From the NCBI RefSeq assembly GCF_016793485.1, contig NZ_JAEULZ010000010.1, forward strand, positions 1 to 64,000: a DNA stretch of 64,000 nt, read 5' to 3'. A program made the translations under genes and the position numbers. The notes below the pieces were generated by a model that searched no databases, was not told where the DNA came from, and saw only the letters and a list, made by a program, of their open reading frames with translations. Below are positions 20,762 to 29,278 of the stretch, one piece after another (within the stretch, counting starts at the first letter, position 1; each line of letters opens with the position of its first letter). The stretch comes from Mesorhizobium sp. (GTDB lineage Bacteria; Pseudomonadota; Alphaproteobacteria; Rhizobiales; Rhizobiaceae).

Positions 20762-22162
20762 TTGTCAAAGCTGAAGCACGCGGGCCAAGGGGCAAGCGGC
20801 AAATCTAGCGGCGGCTCCGGTATTGACCGAGTGCGCGCACGAACCCGTGCCGCCGTCATCGTTCCTGTGTTGCCGCGAGCGTTCCATGCCGATGATGAGG
20901 CTGGCCAGAACCGGCCGCGGCTGACGCGCTCGTCCGACGCCCGGCATGAGGAAGCGCTGGGCCTAGCGGGGGCGATCGATCTCGATATCGTCTACAGCGT
21001 CGTGGTGACTGTAAACGATCCGCGTCCCGCGACACTGCTGGGCTCCGGCAAGGTCGAAGAGATTGCTGAAATCGTCACGGAGAAAAAGGTTGAGGTGGTC
21101 ATTGTCGACCATCCGCTGACGCCCGTACAGCAGCGCAATCTCGAAAAGGAACTGAACGCCAAGGTTCTCGACCGCACCGCGCTTATCCTTGAGATTTTCG
21201 GCGAGCGAGCTCGCACAAAAGAAGGCACGCTGCAGGTCGAGCTGGCGCATCTGGAGTACCAGCGCGGGCGGCTGGTGCGGAGCTGGACGCACCTTGAACG
21301 GCAACGCGGCGGCGGCGGCTTCCTTGGCGGTCCCGGCGAAACGCAGATCGAAGCCGACCGGCGGGTGCTCCAGGACAAGATCATCAAGCTGAAGCGCGAA
21401 CTGGAAACGGTACGCCGCACACGCGACCTGCACCGCGCCAAGCGCAAGAAGGTGCCCTTTCCGGTGGTCGCCATCGTCGGCTACACCAACGCAGGAAAAT
21501 CGACGCTGTTCAATCGGCTGACCGGTGCCGGCGTGCTTGCCGAGGACATGCTGTTCGCGACGCTCGACCCCACGCTGCGTCGCGTGAAGCTGCCGCATGG
21601 CACGCCGATCATCCTGTCCGACACGGTGGGTTTCATCTCCGACCTGCCGACACACCTTGTCGCAGCGTTCCGCGCGACGCTTGAAGAAGTGGTCGAGGCC
21701 GATCTCGTCATCCATCTGCGCGACATCGCAGACCCGGATACGGTGGCGCAGGCCGAAGACGTCGCGCGCATCCTCGGCGACCTTGGCGTCGACGCCAGCG
21801 ACCGCAAGCGCGTCATCGAGGTCTGGAACAAGATCGACCTGCTCGACGAAGGAAACCGGACAAGGCTGCTGGATGAAGGCAGGGCTGAGCGCGCCGAGCC
21901 GCCGATCGCGATTTCGGCCGTCACGGGCGAGGGGATCGATGCGCTGACAACCCTGATCGAGCAGCGCGTATCCGGCGAACTTGTCCCCGTCGATGTCACG
22001 CTCCGCCCGGACCAGCTAGGGCTGACCGACTGGCTCTACCGAAACGGCGAGGTCGTTTCGCGCGCCGACAATGACGACGGGAGCGTTTCGATATCGATGC
22101 GGGTGACCGAGGCGACGCGGGAAGAGATTTCCGTTCGTCTGGACGGCCGGAAGCGCGGCTAG
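20762..22162 (+). CDS. hflX: ribosome-associated GTPase HflX
   Basis: GTPase of 466 residues that splits or rescues ribosomes under stress. The N-terminal HflX domain includes LLGSGKVEEIAEIV and VDHPLTPVQQRNLEKEL; the Gly-rich loop is ERQRGGGGFLGGPGETQIEADRR; the G domain has G1 GYTNAGKST, G3 DTVGFISDLP and G4 NKIDLL. The start is a TTG immediately after the hfq stop codon; later in-frame starts would shorten only a poorly conserved N-terminal stretch. Its stop codon shares the sequence CTAG with the stop of convergent mazG. Confidence 0.95.
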   Translation: MSKLKHAGQGASGKSSGGSGIDRVRARTRAAVIVPVLPRAFHADDEAGQNRPRLTRSSDARHEEALGLAGAIDLDIVYSVVVTVNDPRPATLLGSGKVEEIAEIVTEKKVEVVIVDHPLTPVQQRNLEKELNAKVLDRTALILEIFGERARTKEGTLQVELAHLEYQRGRLVRSWTHLERQRGGGGFLGGPGETQIEADRRVLQDKIIKLKRELETVRRTRDLHRAKRKKVPFPVVAIVGYTNAGKSTLFNRLTGAGVLAEDMLFATLDPTLRRVKLPHGTPIILSDTVGFISDLPTHLVAAFRATLEEVVEADLVIHLRDIADPDTVAQAEDVARILGDLGVDASDRKRVIEVWNKIDLLDEGNRTRLLDEGRAERAEPPIAISAVTGEGIDALTTLIEQRVSGELVPVDVTLRPDQLGLTDWLYRNGEVVSRADNDDGSVSISMRVTEATREEISVRLDGRKRG

Positions 22163-22992
22163 CCCGACCTTTCGACGCCCTTGGCCTGCTGCCAGAGGTC
22201 TTCCATCTCATCGAGCGAAGAGGCGTCCAAACCGCGCCCGGCCGCATTCAATGACCTCTCCACATGGTGGAAACGGCTGCGGAACTTCTCGTTCGTACCA
22301 GACAGCGCCGCCTCGGAATCGACCTTCAGGTGTCGACCAAGATTGACCAGTGCGAACAACACGTCGCCGAACTCGTCCTTCGTGGAAGCGGCGTCTCCGC
22401 GAGACAAGGCCTCGCGCAACTCGCCGATCTCCTCCTCGATCTTGTCGAGGATCGGCCCGGCCGAAGCCCAGTCGAAGCCGACGCGGGCTGCCTTTTCCTG
22501 CAGCTTCAGCGCTCTGGTCAAAGCCGGCAGCGCAACCGGAATACCGTCGAGAAACCCGGGTCCGTGGTCCTCCGGGTCGAGGCCCCGCGCCAGGCGGGCC
22601 TCGCGTTTCAGCGCCTTTTCCTGACCCTTGATCTTTTCCCACATGCCCTTGGCCATGCCGGCATTGCGGGCCTCCTCGTCTCCGAAGACGTGTGGATGGC
22701 GGCGGATCATCTTTTCGGTGATCGCCTGGACGACGTCGCCGAAGGCGAATTCCTGTGCTTCCTCGGCCATTTGCGCGTGATAGACCACCTGCAGCAGGAG
22801 ATCGCCGAGTTCATCGCGCAGGTCGTCCAGATCGCCGCGCGCAATGGCATCGGCAACCTCGTAGGATTCCTCGATCGTGTAGGGAGCGATGCTGGCAAAA
22901 TCCTGCTCGATGTCCCAGGGGCAGCCCGTCTGCGGGTCGCGCAGGGCTGCCATGATCTCGATGAGGCGGGAAATGTCGCGGGATGGCTGCAT
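22159..22992 (-). CDS. mazG: nucleoside triphosphate pyrophosphohydrolase MazG
   Basis: House-cleaning NTP pyrophosphohydrolase of 277 residues. Two MazG modules: the N-terminal one reads LRDPQTGCPWDIEQDF, EESYEVADAI and LRDELGDLLLQVVYHA, with the EExxE...ExxD metal ligands; the C-terminal one reads ILDKIEEEIGELREAL and DEFGDVLFALVNLGRHL. This is the full two-module length. It converges on hflX, the two stop codons sharing bases 22160-22161. Confidence 0.95.
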   Translation of the reverse strand: MQPSRDISRLIEIMAALRDPQTGCPWDIEQDFASIAPYTIEESYEVADAIARGDLDDLRDELGDLLLQVVYHAQMAEEAQEFAFGDVVQAITEKMIRRHPHVFGDEEARNAGMAKGMWEKIKGQEKALKREARLARGLDPEDHGPGFLDGIPVALPALTRALKLQEKAARVGFDWASAGPILDKIEEEIGELREALSRGDAASTKDEFGDVLFALVNLGRHLKVDSEAALSGTNEKFRSRFHHVERSLNAAGRGLDASSLDEMEDLWQQAKGVERSG

Positions 22993-23126
22993 AACCGAAC
23001 CCTAGCCGTGTGTGCGGTGCAGCGAAACGGCTGGCCGAAAGATTTTCCACATTTCCATAGTCGCATGCTTGTCGCGCATATGGGCCACACCTATTCAAGG
23101 ACAGGTGTGCGAGCAAACCACGGCTG

Positions 23127-23453
23127 ATGCGGATGTCGGTTACGGAATTGGCGGGACCGTTTGCGTTCTTCACGCGACGCTGGCAGCGACAGGCGCCGCT
23201 CGGACTGGTGTTCTGGCGCGACATGGTGGTGATCGGCTCGGCGCTGAACATCGTAGCCGCTTTCCTCGGCCTCATGGCGCTCGGTTTCAAGGCGGAACTG
23301 CCGGTAGCGCTCGCCGTGTTCCACGCGCCACTGCCCTATAACCTCTTTATCTTCGGCGCTGTCTGGCGAACCGCCGAACTGGTCGATGCGGCAAAGGCAT
23401 CGACGGCTCGCTTCGGGGCTATCCTGTGGCTGATTGCCGTGACGGTGCTGTAA
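23127..23453 (+). CDS. small membrane protein of unknown function
   Basis: Predicted protein of 108 residues (106 if the ATG at 23133 is used). It has two membrane segments, about residues 34-54 (VVIGSALNIVAAFLGLMALGF) and a C-terminal one (FGAILWLIAVTVL, preceded by LPYNLFIFGAVW which may form part of another). The N-terminal part has an amphipathic Arg/Gln-rich stretch (FFTRRWQRQAPLG). I do not recognise the family. It stands alone between mazG and the dehydrogenase gene; an inverted repeat CACACCT-N10-AGGTGTG lies at 23086-23109 just ahead and could be its operator. Confidence 0.6.
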   Translation: MRMSVTELAGPFAFFTRRWQRQAPLGLVFWRDMVVIGSALNIVAAFLGLMALGFKAELPVALAVFHAPLPYNLFIFGAVWRTAELVDAAKASTARFGAILWLIAVTVL

Positions 23454-23485
23454 CTGGTCTCTTGGGACCTCGGGACGGCGACCGC

Positions 23486-24583
23486 TCAGACCGTCTCAAG
23501 ATACCGATTGGTCAGCGCGATCAACAATTTCTGGTCGCGGGCGGCATGTTCAGGCCTGTTGACGACAGGCTCGCCATCCACGATCGCGCTCCAGAAGCCG
23601 CGTAACTCCTCGACAAAAGCTTCCTTGTAGCCGGGCCGAATATGGTTGCTGGACAAGGTGTGGCCGTCGGACTTCTTAACTGTCAGCCGGGTTGGGTGAT
23701 GGTTGAGATAGGGCGAAGGGAATTCCAGCTCGAGCATGGCATCGTCGAAATAGAGAGTGATCCGCTCCCGGTATTCTGCGAGTTTCGGCACGGTCAGGTG
23801 TGTCATTGTCCAGAGCGCCTGTCCGCCGAGAAGCCTGACGGTGCCTTGTCCGCCGTCGCCACCCGCAAAAATCTGCCCGCCGACGACCTCGCCATCAGGC
23901 ACGCCAATGGCGTCCAGCAGGCCATGCACTGCATTCACGTCGTGGACGAGCGCCGAACTGTAGACTGAGGAGAAGCCGCCGGATGCCAGCTTGGGCAGCG
24001 GCCTGCCGAACGCACGCTCAATCTGCGCCTGCTTCTTCCGGCCCGCATCCTGCTTCAGCGCCTCGGACACGTCATTGCCGAACTTCGTGCGCGAATGCGC
24101 GATGAAAGGCCATGCGTCGGGATCGTGGACCTCTACCGAAACCTGGCGCAGGGTCTGCGCCGTTCCCGGCAACGCGGCGAGCGCTTCGCGGTACGCCGGG
24201 TCGAAGCGCTTCATGTAGCCGACCTGCACCACGCACCCGGCCGCGTCGCGCGCGGCGAAGATTTCGGCGATTTCCTCCGGCGAATAGCAGAGCGGCTTTT
24301 CGCAGAAGACATGCAATCCGCGTGCAAGGGCGGCCATCACCAGTTCGTGGTGAAGAGGATCGGGTGCCGCAATGACCACAGCATCGAGTTTCTGGTCGAA
24401 AAGCTGGTCTGGGGCTTCGTAGCAGAAGACCCCCCACGTCTCGGTCACGAACTGCCGTGCGGTCGCGGATGGGTCTGCAACCCCTGCGAGATCGAACAGA
24501 TCGCCGAGCGCAACGATGTTGGGAATGTGCTCGACCTGCGAAATGGTGCCGGCGCCGATGACGCCAACGCGAAGTTTTGTCAT
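23486..24583 (-). CDS. Gfo/Idh/MocA-family oxidoreductase
   Basis: NAD(P)-dependent sugar or cyclitol dehydrogenase of 365 residues, cytosolic. N-terminal Rossmann motif VGVIGAGTISQVEHIPNI, then DAVVIAAPDPLHHELVMAAL and the family Lys motif FCEKPLCYS (EKP). The C-terminal alpha/beta substrate domain contains HDVNAVHGLLDAIG (the conserved His-Asp region). It is the last gene of the minus-strand transporter operon, 18 bases after the ATPase gene, so it probably acts on the imported compound. Family members oxidise inositols, inosamines (MocA) and amino- or deoxy-sugars; the exact substrate cannot be read from the sequence. Confidence 0.92.
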   Translation of the reverse strand: MTKLRVGVIGAGTISQVEHIPNIVALGDLFDLAGVADPSATARQFVTETWGVFCYEAPDQLFDQKLDAVVIAAPDPLHHELVMAALARGLHVFCEKPLCYSPEEIAEIFAARDAAGCVVQVGYMKRFDPAYREALAALPGTAQTLRQVSVEVHDPDAWPFIAHSRTKFGNDVSEALKQDAGRKKQAQIERAFGRPLPKLASGGFSSVYSSALVHDVNAVHGLLDAIGVPDGEVVGGQIFAGGDGGQGTVRLLGGQALWTMTHLTVPKLAEYRERITLYFDDAMLELEFPSPYLNHHPTRLTVKKSDGHTLSSNHIRPGYKEAFVEELRGFWSAIVDGEPVVNRPEHAARDQKLLIALTNRYLETV

Positions 24584-24601
24584 GGGAATGCTCTCAAGTA
24601 T

Positions 24602-25423
24602 TTAGGCCGCCGGTGACGTTGCCTTGCGCTCCGCAATGGATGCGAGCAGGCCGGCGATTTCCGCTTCCACCGCTTTCAGGTCCTCGCCGCCCGACATGAT
24701 GGAGATCACCTCGTCGCGCGAGATCTCGGATTTCGCATAGGTGCCGCGGTTGCGGCCGCGATTGAGCAGCGTGAAGGTGTCGCCGACGGGATAGGCGTGG
24801 TGGATGTTGTGGCTGATGAAGATGACCGCAAGCCCGCGCATGCGCGCCTCGATGATGAATTTCAGCACCATGGCTGCCTGATGGACACCGAGCGCGGACG
24901 TCGGTTCGTCGAGGATAAGAACCCTGGCGCCAAAGTGGACGGCGCGCGCGATGGCGACGGACTGGCGTTCACCGCCCGATAGCGTGCCGACGGCCTGCGT
25001 CGGATCGCGAACGTCGATTCCGATGTCGGCCATGGCCTGGCGTGCAACGGAGTTCGCTCGTTCCTTGTCCAGACGCGAGAAGGGCAGGGAACTCCGCGTC
25101 GGCTCGCGGCCGAGGAAGAAATTGCGGGTTATCGACATCATCGGGATCATGCCGAGGTCCTGGAAGACGGTCGCCACGCCAAGCGCCTGCGCGTCGCGCG
25201 GGGTGCGAAACACCACCGGGTTGCCGTCGACGAGGATCTCGCCGGAGCTTGGCTTGTGGACGCCGGACAGGACCTTGATGAGGGTCGACTTGCCGGCGCC
25301 ATTGTCGCCCAGCAGGCAGTGCACTTCCCCGGGATAGACTTTGATGTTGATGTCCTGAAGCGCCTTGACCGATCCGAAATTGACGCTGACGCCGCGCAAT
25401 TCCATGGCTGGTGCAGATGTCAT
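24602..25423 (-). CDS. sugar ABC transporter ATPase, single-domain FrcA type
   Basis: ATPase of 273 residues for the CUT2-class importer encoded upstream. Walker [10 protein letters not shown], signature LSGGERQS, Walker [13 protein letters not shown] and H-loop ISHN are present. Only one nucleotide-binding domain is encoded, unlike the duplicated RbsA type, so it should work as a homodimer as in the fructose importer FrcABC. The start ATG at 25423 overlaps the permease stop (ATGA). A C-terminal extension (about 25 residues, [16 protein letters not shown]) follows the core domain. Confidence 0.93.
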   Translation of the reverse strand: MTSAPAMELRGVSVNFGSVKALQDINIKVYPGEVHCLLGDNGAGKSTLIKVLSGVHKPSSGEILVDGNPVVFRTPRDAQALGVATVFQDLGMIPMMSITRNFFLGREPTRSSLPFSRLDKERANSVARQAMADIGIDVRDPTQAVGTLSGGERQSVAIARAVHFGARVLILDEPTSALGVHQAAMVLKFIIEARMRGLAVIFISHNIHHAYPVGDTFTLLNRGRNRGTYAKSEISRDEVISIMSGGEDLKAVEAEIAGLLASIAERKATSPAA

Positions 25424-26592
25424 CGGCCGCGTCCCCCGCCCAGAGCCTTGGTTCGGATATAGGTGTTGACGAGAACGGCGGCGAGAATGACGAGGCCGAG
25501 GAAGACCTTGAACCAGTCGGTGTCGATGCCGGTATAGAAAATGCCCATCTGGACGAGGCCAAAGATCAGCGAGCCGAACAGCACGCCGTAGACTGTGCCG
25601 TAGCCGCCGGTCAGCAGCACGCCCCCGATGACGGCGGCGATGATCGCCTCGAACTCCTTGAGCAGGCCGCGCGTGGTGTCGGCCGACCCCGCCTCCATAA
25701 CCTGGATGGTTGCGAGAAGCGTGGCCGCGCAGGCGGTGCAGACGAAGAGACTGATCTTCACGCGACCAACTGGCACGCCGACATTGCGCGCCACGTCCTG
25801 GTCGCCGCCAGTGGCGAATATCCAGTTTCCGTAGCGGGTCTGGGTGAGGACGTAGCCGGCGATGACGGTGATGCCGATCCACCAGACGATGGAGGCCGGA
25901 ACGCCTGTCACGAACGGCACGCCGTCCGAGCGCGCGGCGATCCAGCCCTGGTCGGCCATCCACTGGAAGAAGCCGGTGAAGATATGCCCGTTGAACAGGC
26001 TCGCGGTCCCTGGATCGGGCACATCCTGGAGGATGTAGGGGATCTGCGTGCGGCCGGTGACCGCGCGGGTGATCGCGATCGAGAGGCCGCGCAGGATGAA
26101 CAGCGACGCCAGCGTGACAATGAATGAGGGCAGGCGCGTCTTCACGACGATCAGGCCGTTCAGGTAACCGACGAGGATGGCGACGGCGAAGGCCGCCGCG
26201 ATGCCGCCCCACAGCGGGAAGCCAAGTTCGCGCACGGTGAGGCCGATGACGACGCCGGCAAAGCCGATCATCGAGCCAACCGAGAGATCGAATTCGCCGG
26301 CGATGATCAGCAGCGCGGCGGCGGTGGCGATGATGCCGAGCTCCGCCGACAGCGTCAGGAAGGTCATCGCACCTTGAAGCGAATAGAGGTTCGATGCGCC
26401 GGGCAGCACCGCGAAGATGATGATGGTAGCCAACAGCCCACCAGCGGCTCCTGCTTCCGGCCGCTGGATGAGCTTCTTGAACCAGCCCGTGGAGGCTAGA
26501 CGTTCATCCGCACCGCCCGACCGTTTCGACGTGATGCCGAAGCGGTTTTCGCTGGCAGTCGGTTCGGAAAGTTGCTGTTCCACAGCCGCCAT
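25420..26592 (-). CDS. sugar ABC transporter permease (CUT2/FrcC-like)
   Basis: Membrane component of 390 residues with about ten hydrophobic segments. The family motif [18 protein letters not shown] and the segment [26 protein letters not shown] identify it as a ribose/fructose/inositol-class permease; ARNVGVP and [18 protein letters not shown] lie toward the end. An unusually long periplasmic loop (about residues 165-240) is visible, as in FrcC-like proteins. The ATG at 26592 is chosen because GGGGAG precedes it; a TTG further upstream (26604) overlaps that site. It lies downstream of its binding-protein gene, separated by a strong hairpin. Confidence 0.93.
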   Translation of the reverse strand: MAAVEQQLSEPTASENRFGITSKRSGGADERLASTGWFKKLIQRPEAGAAGGLLATIIIFAVLPGASNLYSLQGAMTFLTLSAELGIIATAAALLIIAGEFDLSVGSMIGFAGVVIGLTVRELGFPLWGGIAAAFAVAILVGYLNGLIVVKTRLPSFIVTLASLFILRGLSIAITRAVTGRTQIPYILQDVPDPGTASLFNGHIFTGFFQWMADQGWIAARSDGVPFVTGVPASIVWWIGITVIAGYVLTQTRYGNWIFATGGDQDVARNVGVPVGRVKISLFVCTACAATLLATIQVMEAGSADTTRGLLKEFEAIIAAVIGGVLLTGGYGTVYGVLFGSLIFGLVQMGIFYTGIDTDWFKVFLGLVILAAVLVNTYIRTKALGGGRGR

Positions 26593-26659
26593 TAGGCTCC
26601 CCAAAATTCCAGATCACAAGCTGATTGATGCAGGCCGACGAACGTCTGCCCGGACGCGA

Positions 26660-26690
26660 AAACTCTCCCCCGCGAAAGGGGGGAGAGTTT
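26660..26690. repeat. 12-bp-stem hairpin between binding-protein and permease genes
   Basis: AAACTCTCCCCC (26660-26671) pairs with GGGGGAGAGTTT (26679-26690) around a 7-base loop. Read on the minus strand it follows the binding-protein gene and is followed by TTTTCG. It may end part of the transcripts or protect the upstream message, giving more binding protein than permease. The C/G-run motif recalls the palindromic repeats in the pdh region. Confidence 0.7.
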
Positions 26691-26705
26691 GGTTCGTGGT
26701 CCGGC

Positions 26706-27671
26706 TTAGCGGATGCCGTCCTTCGCTAGGCCGAGCATGGCCTGCGCCTTGGCAGGCGTGTCGATAAAGAGCGGACCCGTATAGCTGTCATTGATCGGCC
26801 AGAAGCCGTGGGTCGCGTTCTGGACCATGTAGATGACCGGCAGGAAGCCCATCAGATACTGCTGGGCGTCCATGCCGAAGCCCATCTGGCCGGCAATGAC
26901 GGAATCCAGCACTTCCGGGCTGATATCGAAGGTATAGAGCTTCAACTTGCCCCACAGTTCCTTCTCGGTGAAATAGGGGATCAGCGGGTTCGCCGCCCCG
27001 GCGCCCATGGCGAACACAGCCTGCACGTCGGGATTGGCAGAGAGGAAGGCCTCGGTGCGGCGGGTGATGTCGGCGGGGTCCGGCGTCACGGCCACGACCT
27101 GCGTGCCGCCGCCGGATGGTGCGAGGCCGTCGTTCAGGCCGCGGCAGCGGTCGTCCAGGCTGACATTGCCAACCTCGTGGTTGATGCAGACCACTTTGAG
27201 GATGCCGTCCTTGGCGAGGCGCTCGCCGGCCTTCTTACCGGAGTCGTATTCGGAGACTGTACCGACATAAAGGGTCGTGCCCATCTCCTCGCCGGGAATT
27301 TCGCCGGAGTCGACCACCACAACGGGAATCTCAGCGGCAAGTGCGCCCTGGACGGATTTTCGCATGGCGTCCGCATCGGCAATGGAGACGGCGATGCCGT
27401 CCGGCTTGCTGGCGACGGCCGCATCCATCAGGCGGGCCTGCTCGACGACGTCGAAGACCTGCGGGTTATAGTACTCGACGGTGGCGCCCGTCAGCTTCGC
27501 GGCATCATCGGCACCGCGCTTGACGACAGACCAGTAGGGGTCGGATGAGGCGCCATGAACGACGAACGTGATGCGCACATCCTTGGCTTCCTTGAGTTTT
27601 TGGGCCTGAGCGCCAGTCAGGAAGCTGGCCGACACGAGGGCGGCGAGCGCGAGTTTGGCTAATATCTTCAT
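26706..27671 (-). CDS. sugar ABC transporter periplasmic binding protein
   Basis: Exported type-I binding protein (Peripla_BP_4 family) of 321 residues. Signal peptide MKILAKLALAALVSASFLTGAQAQ, with cleavage after the last AQA. The mature part begins with KDVRITFVVHGASSDPYWSVVKRGADDAA, typical of CUT2 sugar-binding proteins, and includes KPDGIAVSIADADA and FAMGAGAANPLIPYF. Two Cys (in VVCINHEV and DRCRG) may form a disulfide. The ATG at 27671 is chosen because GGGAG precedes it and the signal peptide starts there. First gene of the minus-strand operon with permease, ATPase and dehydrogenase. Confidence 0.93.
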   Translation of the reverse strand: MKILAKLALAALVSASFLTGAQAQKLKEAKDVRITFVVHGASSDPYWSVVKRGADDAAKLTGATVEYYNPQVFDVVEQARLMDAAVASKPDGIAVSIADADAMRKSVQGALAAEIPVVVVDSGEIPGEEMGTTLYVGTVSEYDSGKKAGERLAKDGILKVVCINHEVGNVSLDDRCRGLNDGLAPSGGGTQVVAVTPDPADITRRTEAFLSANPDVQAVFAMGAGAANPLIPYFTEKELWGKLKLYTFDISPEVLDSVIAGQMGFGMDAQQYLMGFLPVIYMVQNATHGFWPINDSYTGPLFIDTPAKAQAMLGLAKDGIR

Positions 27672-28168
27672 GTGCAGTCTCCCATTGAAGTGACGGTTCA
27701 TCGGTCCGGATCGGCTGGCCTTCTAGGGGCGCATTGCCGAGCAGATTTCTCTGGTGGGTGTTTGTGGGACTACGCCGTTCATCGGCGAATACTCTGACGG
27801 CAAACGGATGCCTGCAGCGCGGGTCGTCCAAAGTCTGTTCCGGAAATCATGGAACTCAACCGTTTAGCCGGCGGCGCGAGCCACGGGCGTTGCCCAACTG
27901 GATCGAATGGAACCGCGAAAATCCCGAGTGTGACAGAGCCACTTTCACAGATTTTGATGGATACGATTGCGGCGGCGCCGGTCTGGGACGAGCAGAAGGG
28001 CGTCAAAGTCCACGATCTCGTTCCGCCCCGGTGAACCGCTCGATCGGCATGCGGAAAATTGGCTCCAGGATAACGCAGGGAAATGGCTCTTTTTGATGGG
28101 GCAGGCTGAGCCTTAGCTTTGAGGTCTGCGCGTATGCGCCACGAGAAAACAAAAGGGGAAGCAAGGTG
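27672..28168. promoter_or_regulatory. divergent intergenic region between the two importer operons
   Basis: About 500 bases separate the start codons of two divergently transcribed binding-protein genes, so it must hold both promoters. I find no convincing -35/-10 pair and no regulator gene. An imperfect site TGTGA-N11-TCACA lies at 27929-27949. A 61-codon open frame at 27849-28034 has an ATG but no good ribosome-binding site or recognisable product, and I do not call it a gene. The region is long enough to hold a decayed regulator, which I cannot demonstrate. Confidence 0.5.
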
Positions 28169-29203
28169 ATGATAGACAATGCATCGGCATATGCCGCGCA
28201 GGCGGTTGAGACCGAGGTCCGCAAGCCGGGTTTCGCAAGGCAGACGTTGGGCAAGGCCCTTCTATTCTGCGCTTCCATGGTGTTCGCCGGCATGGCCTGG
28301 CAGGGCCAGGCGCAAGCCCAGGACGACATATCGATCTATTTCGTCGGCTGCGCGGCGCCGACCGGATTCCACGGCTATCTGGCGCGTGGTGCTGCCGAGG
28401 CGGGTGAAAACCTCGGCGTAAAGGTCACGTACATCTATCCCGACCAGCTCACCATCCCCAACCAGGTCCAGAAGATCGAGGAAGCCATCGCCGCGCAGGC
28501 AAATGGCATCGCAGTCTGCGCGTTCGCCGAGGACGTCGCCTATGCGGAGATCGCGGCCCGCGCCAAGGAAGCGGGAATTGCCTTCGGCAGCGCCGCTGCT
28601 CCGCCGTCAGGCGCGCAGGTTCGCGATCCCGAGGACTTCTTCCTGTTCCGCACCGGTTCGGACGAGGCTGCCGCGGGCAGGCTGACCGCCCAGCGGCTGG
28701 TCAGCATGGGCGTCAAGGGACGCGTTGTCGTCGCCAACCAGCAGCCCGGCGATGCGAGCTGCCAGTTGCGCGCCACCTCGCAGATCGACGCTTTGAAGGC
28801 CGCCGGAATCGAGGCCGAATTCCTCGAACTGACGATGGATCCTGGCCAGCAGGCGGAGACGCTTTCGGCCTATCTGCGGCGCAACCCCGATACCGCCGCG
28901 GCCACCAGCACCTGCGACGTCATCGACGGCTTCCTCGCCGCAAAGGCGGACGGCGGCTACGACAACCTGATCCTCACGGGATACGACATCGTCGCGCAGT
29001 CTCTCGCAGCGATCAAGGACGGCCGCCAGGCGTTCACGATCGACCAGCAGCAGTTCTGGCGCGGCTACATGCCGGTGCTGCTGCTGACCCACTATCTCAA
29101 GTACGGCCTGATCGAGGGCAACTACTTCCTGACCGGTCCCACCATCGTCGACAAGGACAATGTCGATCGGGTGTCCGCACTGGTCGAGAAGGGCTATCGC
29201 TGA
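28169..29203 (+). CDS. sugar ABC transporter periplasmic binding protein (second system)
   Basis: Binding protein of 344 residues of the same Peripla_BP_4 class but clearly diverged from the first. It has an unusually long N-terminal region (about 28 residues, ending KPGFARQTLGK) before a hydrophobic core (ALLFCASMVFAGMAW) and an AQAQ cleavage site. Mature start is DDISIYFVGCAAPTGFHGYLARGAAEAG; sugar-site regions include FRTGSDEAAAGRL and LTGYDIVAQSLAAI. ATG at 28169 and GTG at 28166 are both possible; AGGGGAAG lies upstream. It opens a plus-strand operon with permease, ATPase, deacetylase and probably the aminotransferase. Confidence 0.92.
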   Translation: MIDNASAYAAQAVETEVRKPGFARQTLGKALLFCASMVFAGMAWQGQAQAQDDISIYFVGCAAPTGFHGYLARGAAEAGENLGVKVTYIYPDQLTIPNQVQKIEEAIAAQANGIAVCAFAEDVAYAEIAARAKEAGIAFGSAAAPPSGAQVRDPEDFFLFRTGSDEAAAGRLTAQRLVSMGVKGRVVVANQQPGDASCQLRATSQIDALKAAGIEAEFLELTMDPGQQAETLSAYLRRNPDTAAATSTCDVIDGFLAAKADGGYDNLILTGYDIVAQSLAAIKDGRQAFTIDQQQFWRGYMPVLLLTHYLKYGLIEGNYFLTGPTIVDKDNVDRVSALVEKGYR

Positions 29204-29219
29204 TCAACGGGGACGACGA

Positions 29220-29243
29220 TCCGGGGCGACAAACCGCCCCGGA
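29220..29243. repeat. 9-bp-stem hairpin between binding-protein and permease genes
   Basis: TCCGGGGCG (29220-29228) pairs with CGCCCCGGA (29235-29243) around ACAAAC, 17 bases after the binding-protein stop codon. No long T run follows (ATTTCG), so it probably stabilises the upstream message or reduces read-through rather than ending transcription. The equivalent position in the divergent operon also has a hairpin. Confidence 0.7.
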
Positions 29244-29278
29244 TTTCGCATGATTAAGAAATTGCCCGGAGTATCGGC

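Noticed and set aside
23086-23109. CACACCT-N10-AGGTGTG as a terminator
   Set aside because: The stem is short and no T run follows on either strand; at most an operator for the small membrane-protein gene.
27929-27949. TGTGA-N11-TCACA as a CRP-type site
   Set aside because: CRP sites need a 6-base centre; the 11-base spacing does not fit and such short arms occur by chance.
27849-28034. Small open frame of 61 codons between the divergent importer operons
   Set aside because: No ribosome-binding site, no recognisable product and no composition signal; could be chance or a relic of a regulator, but I cannot support it.
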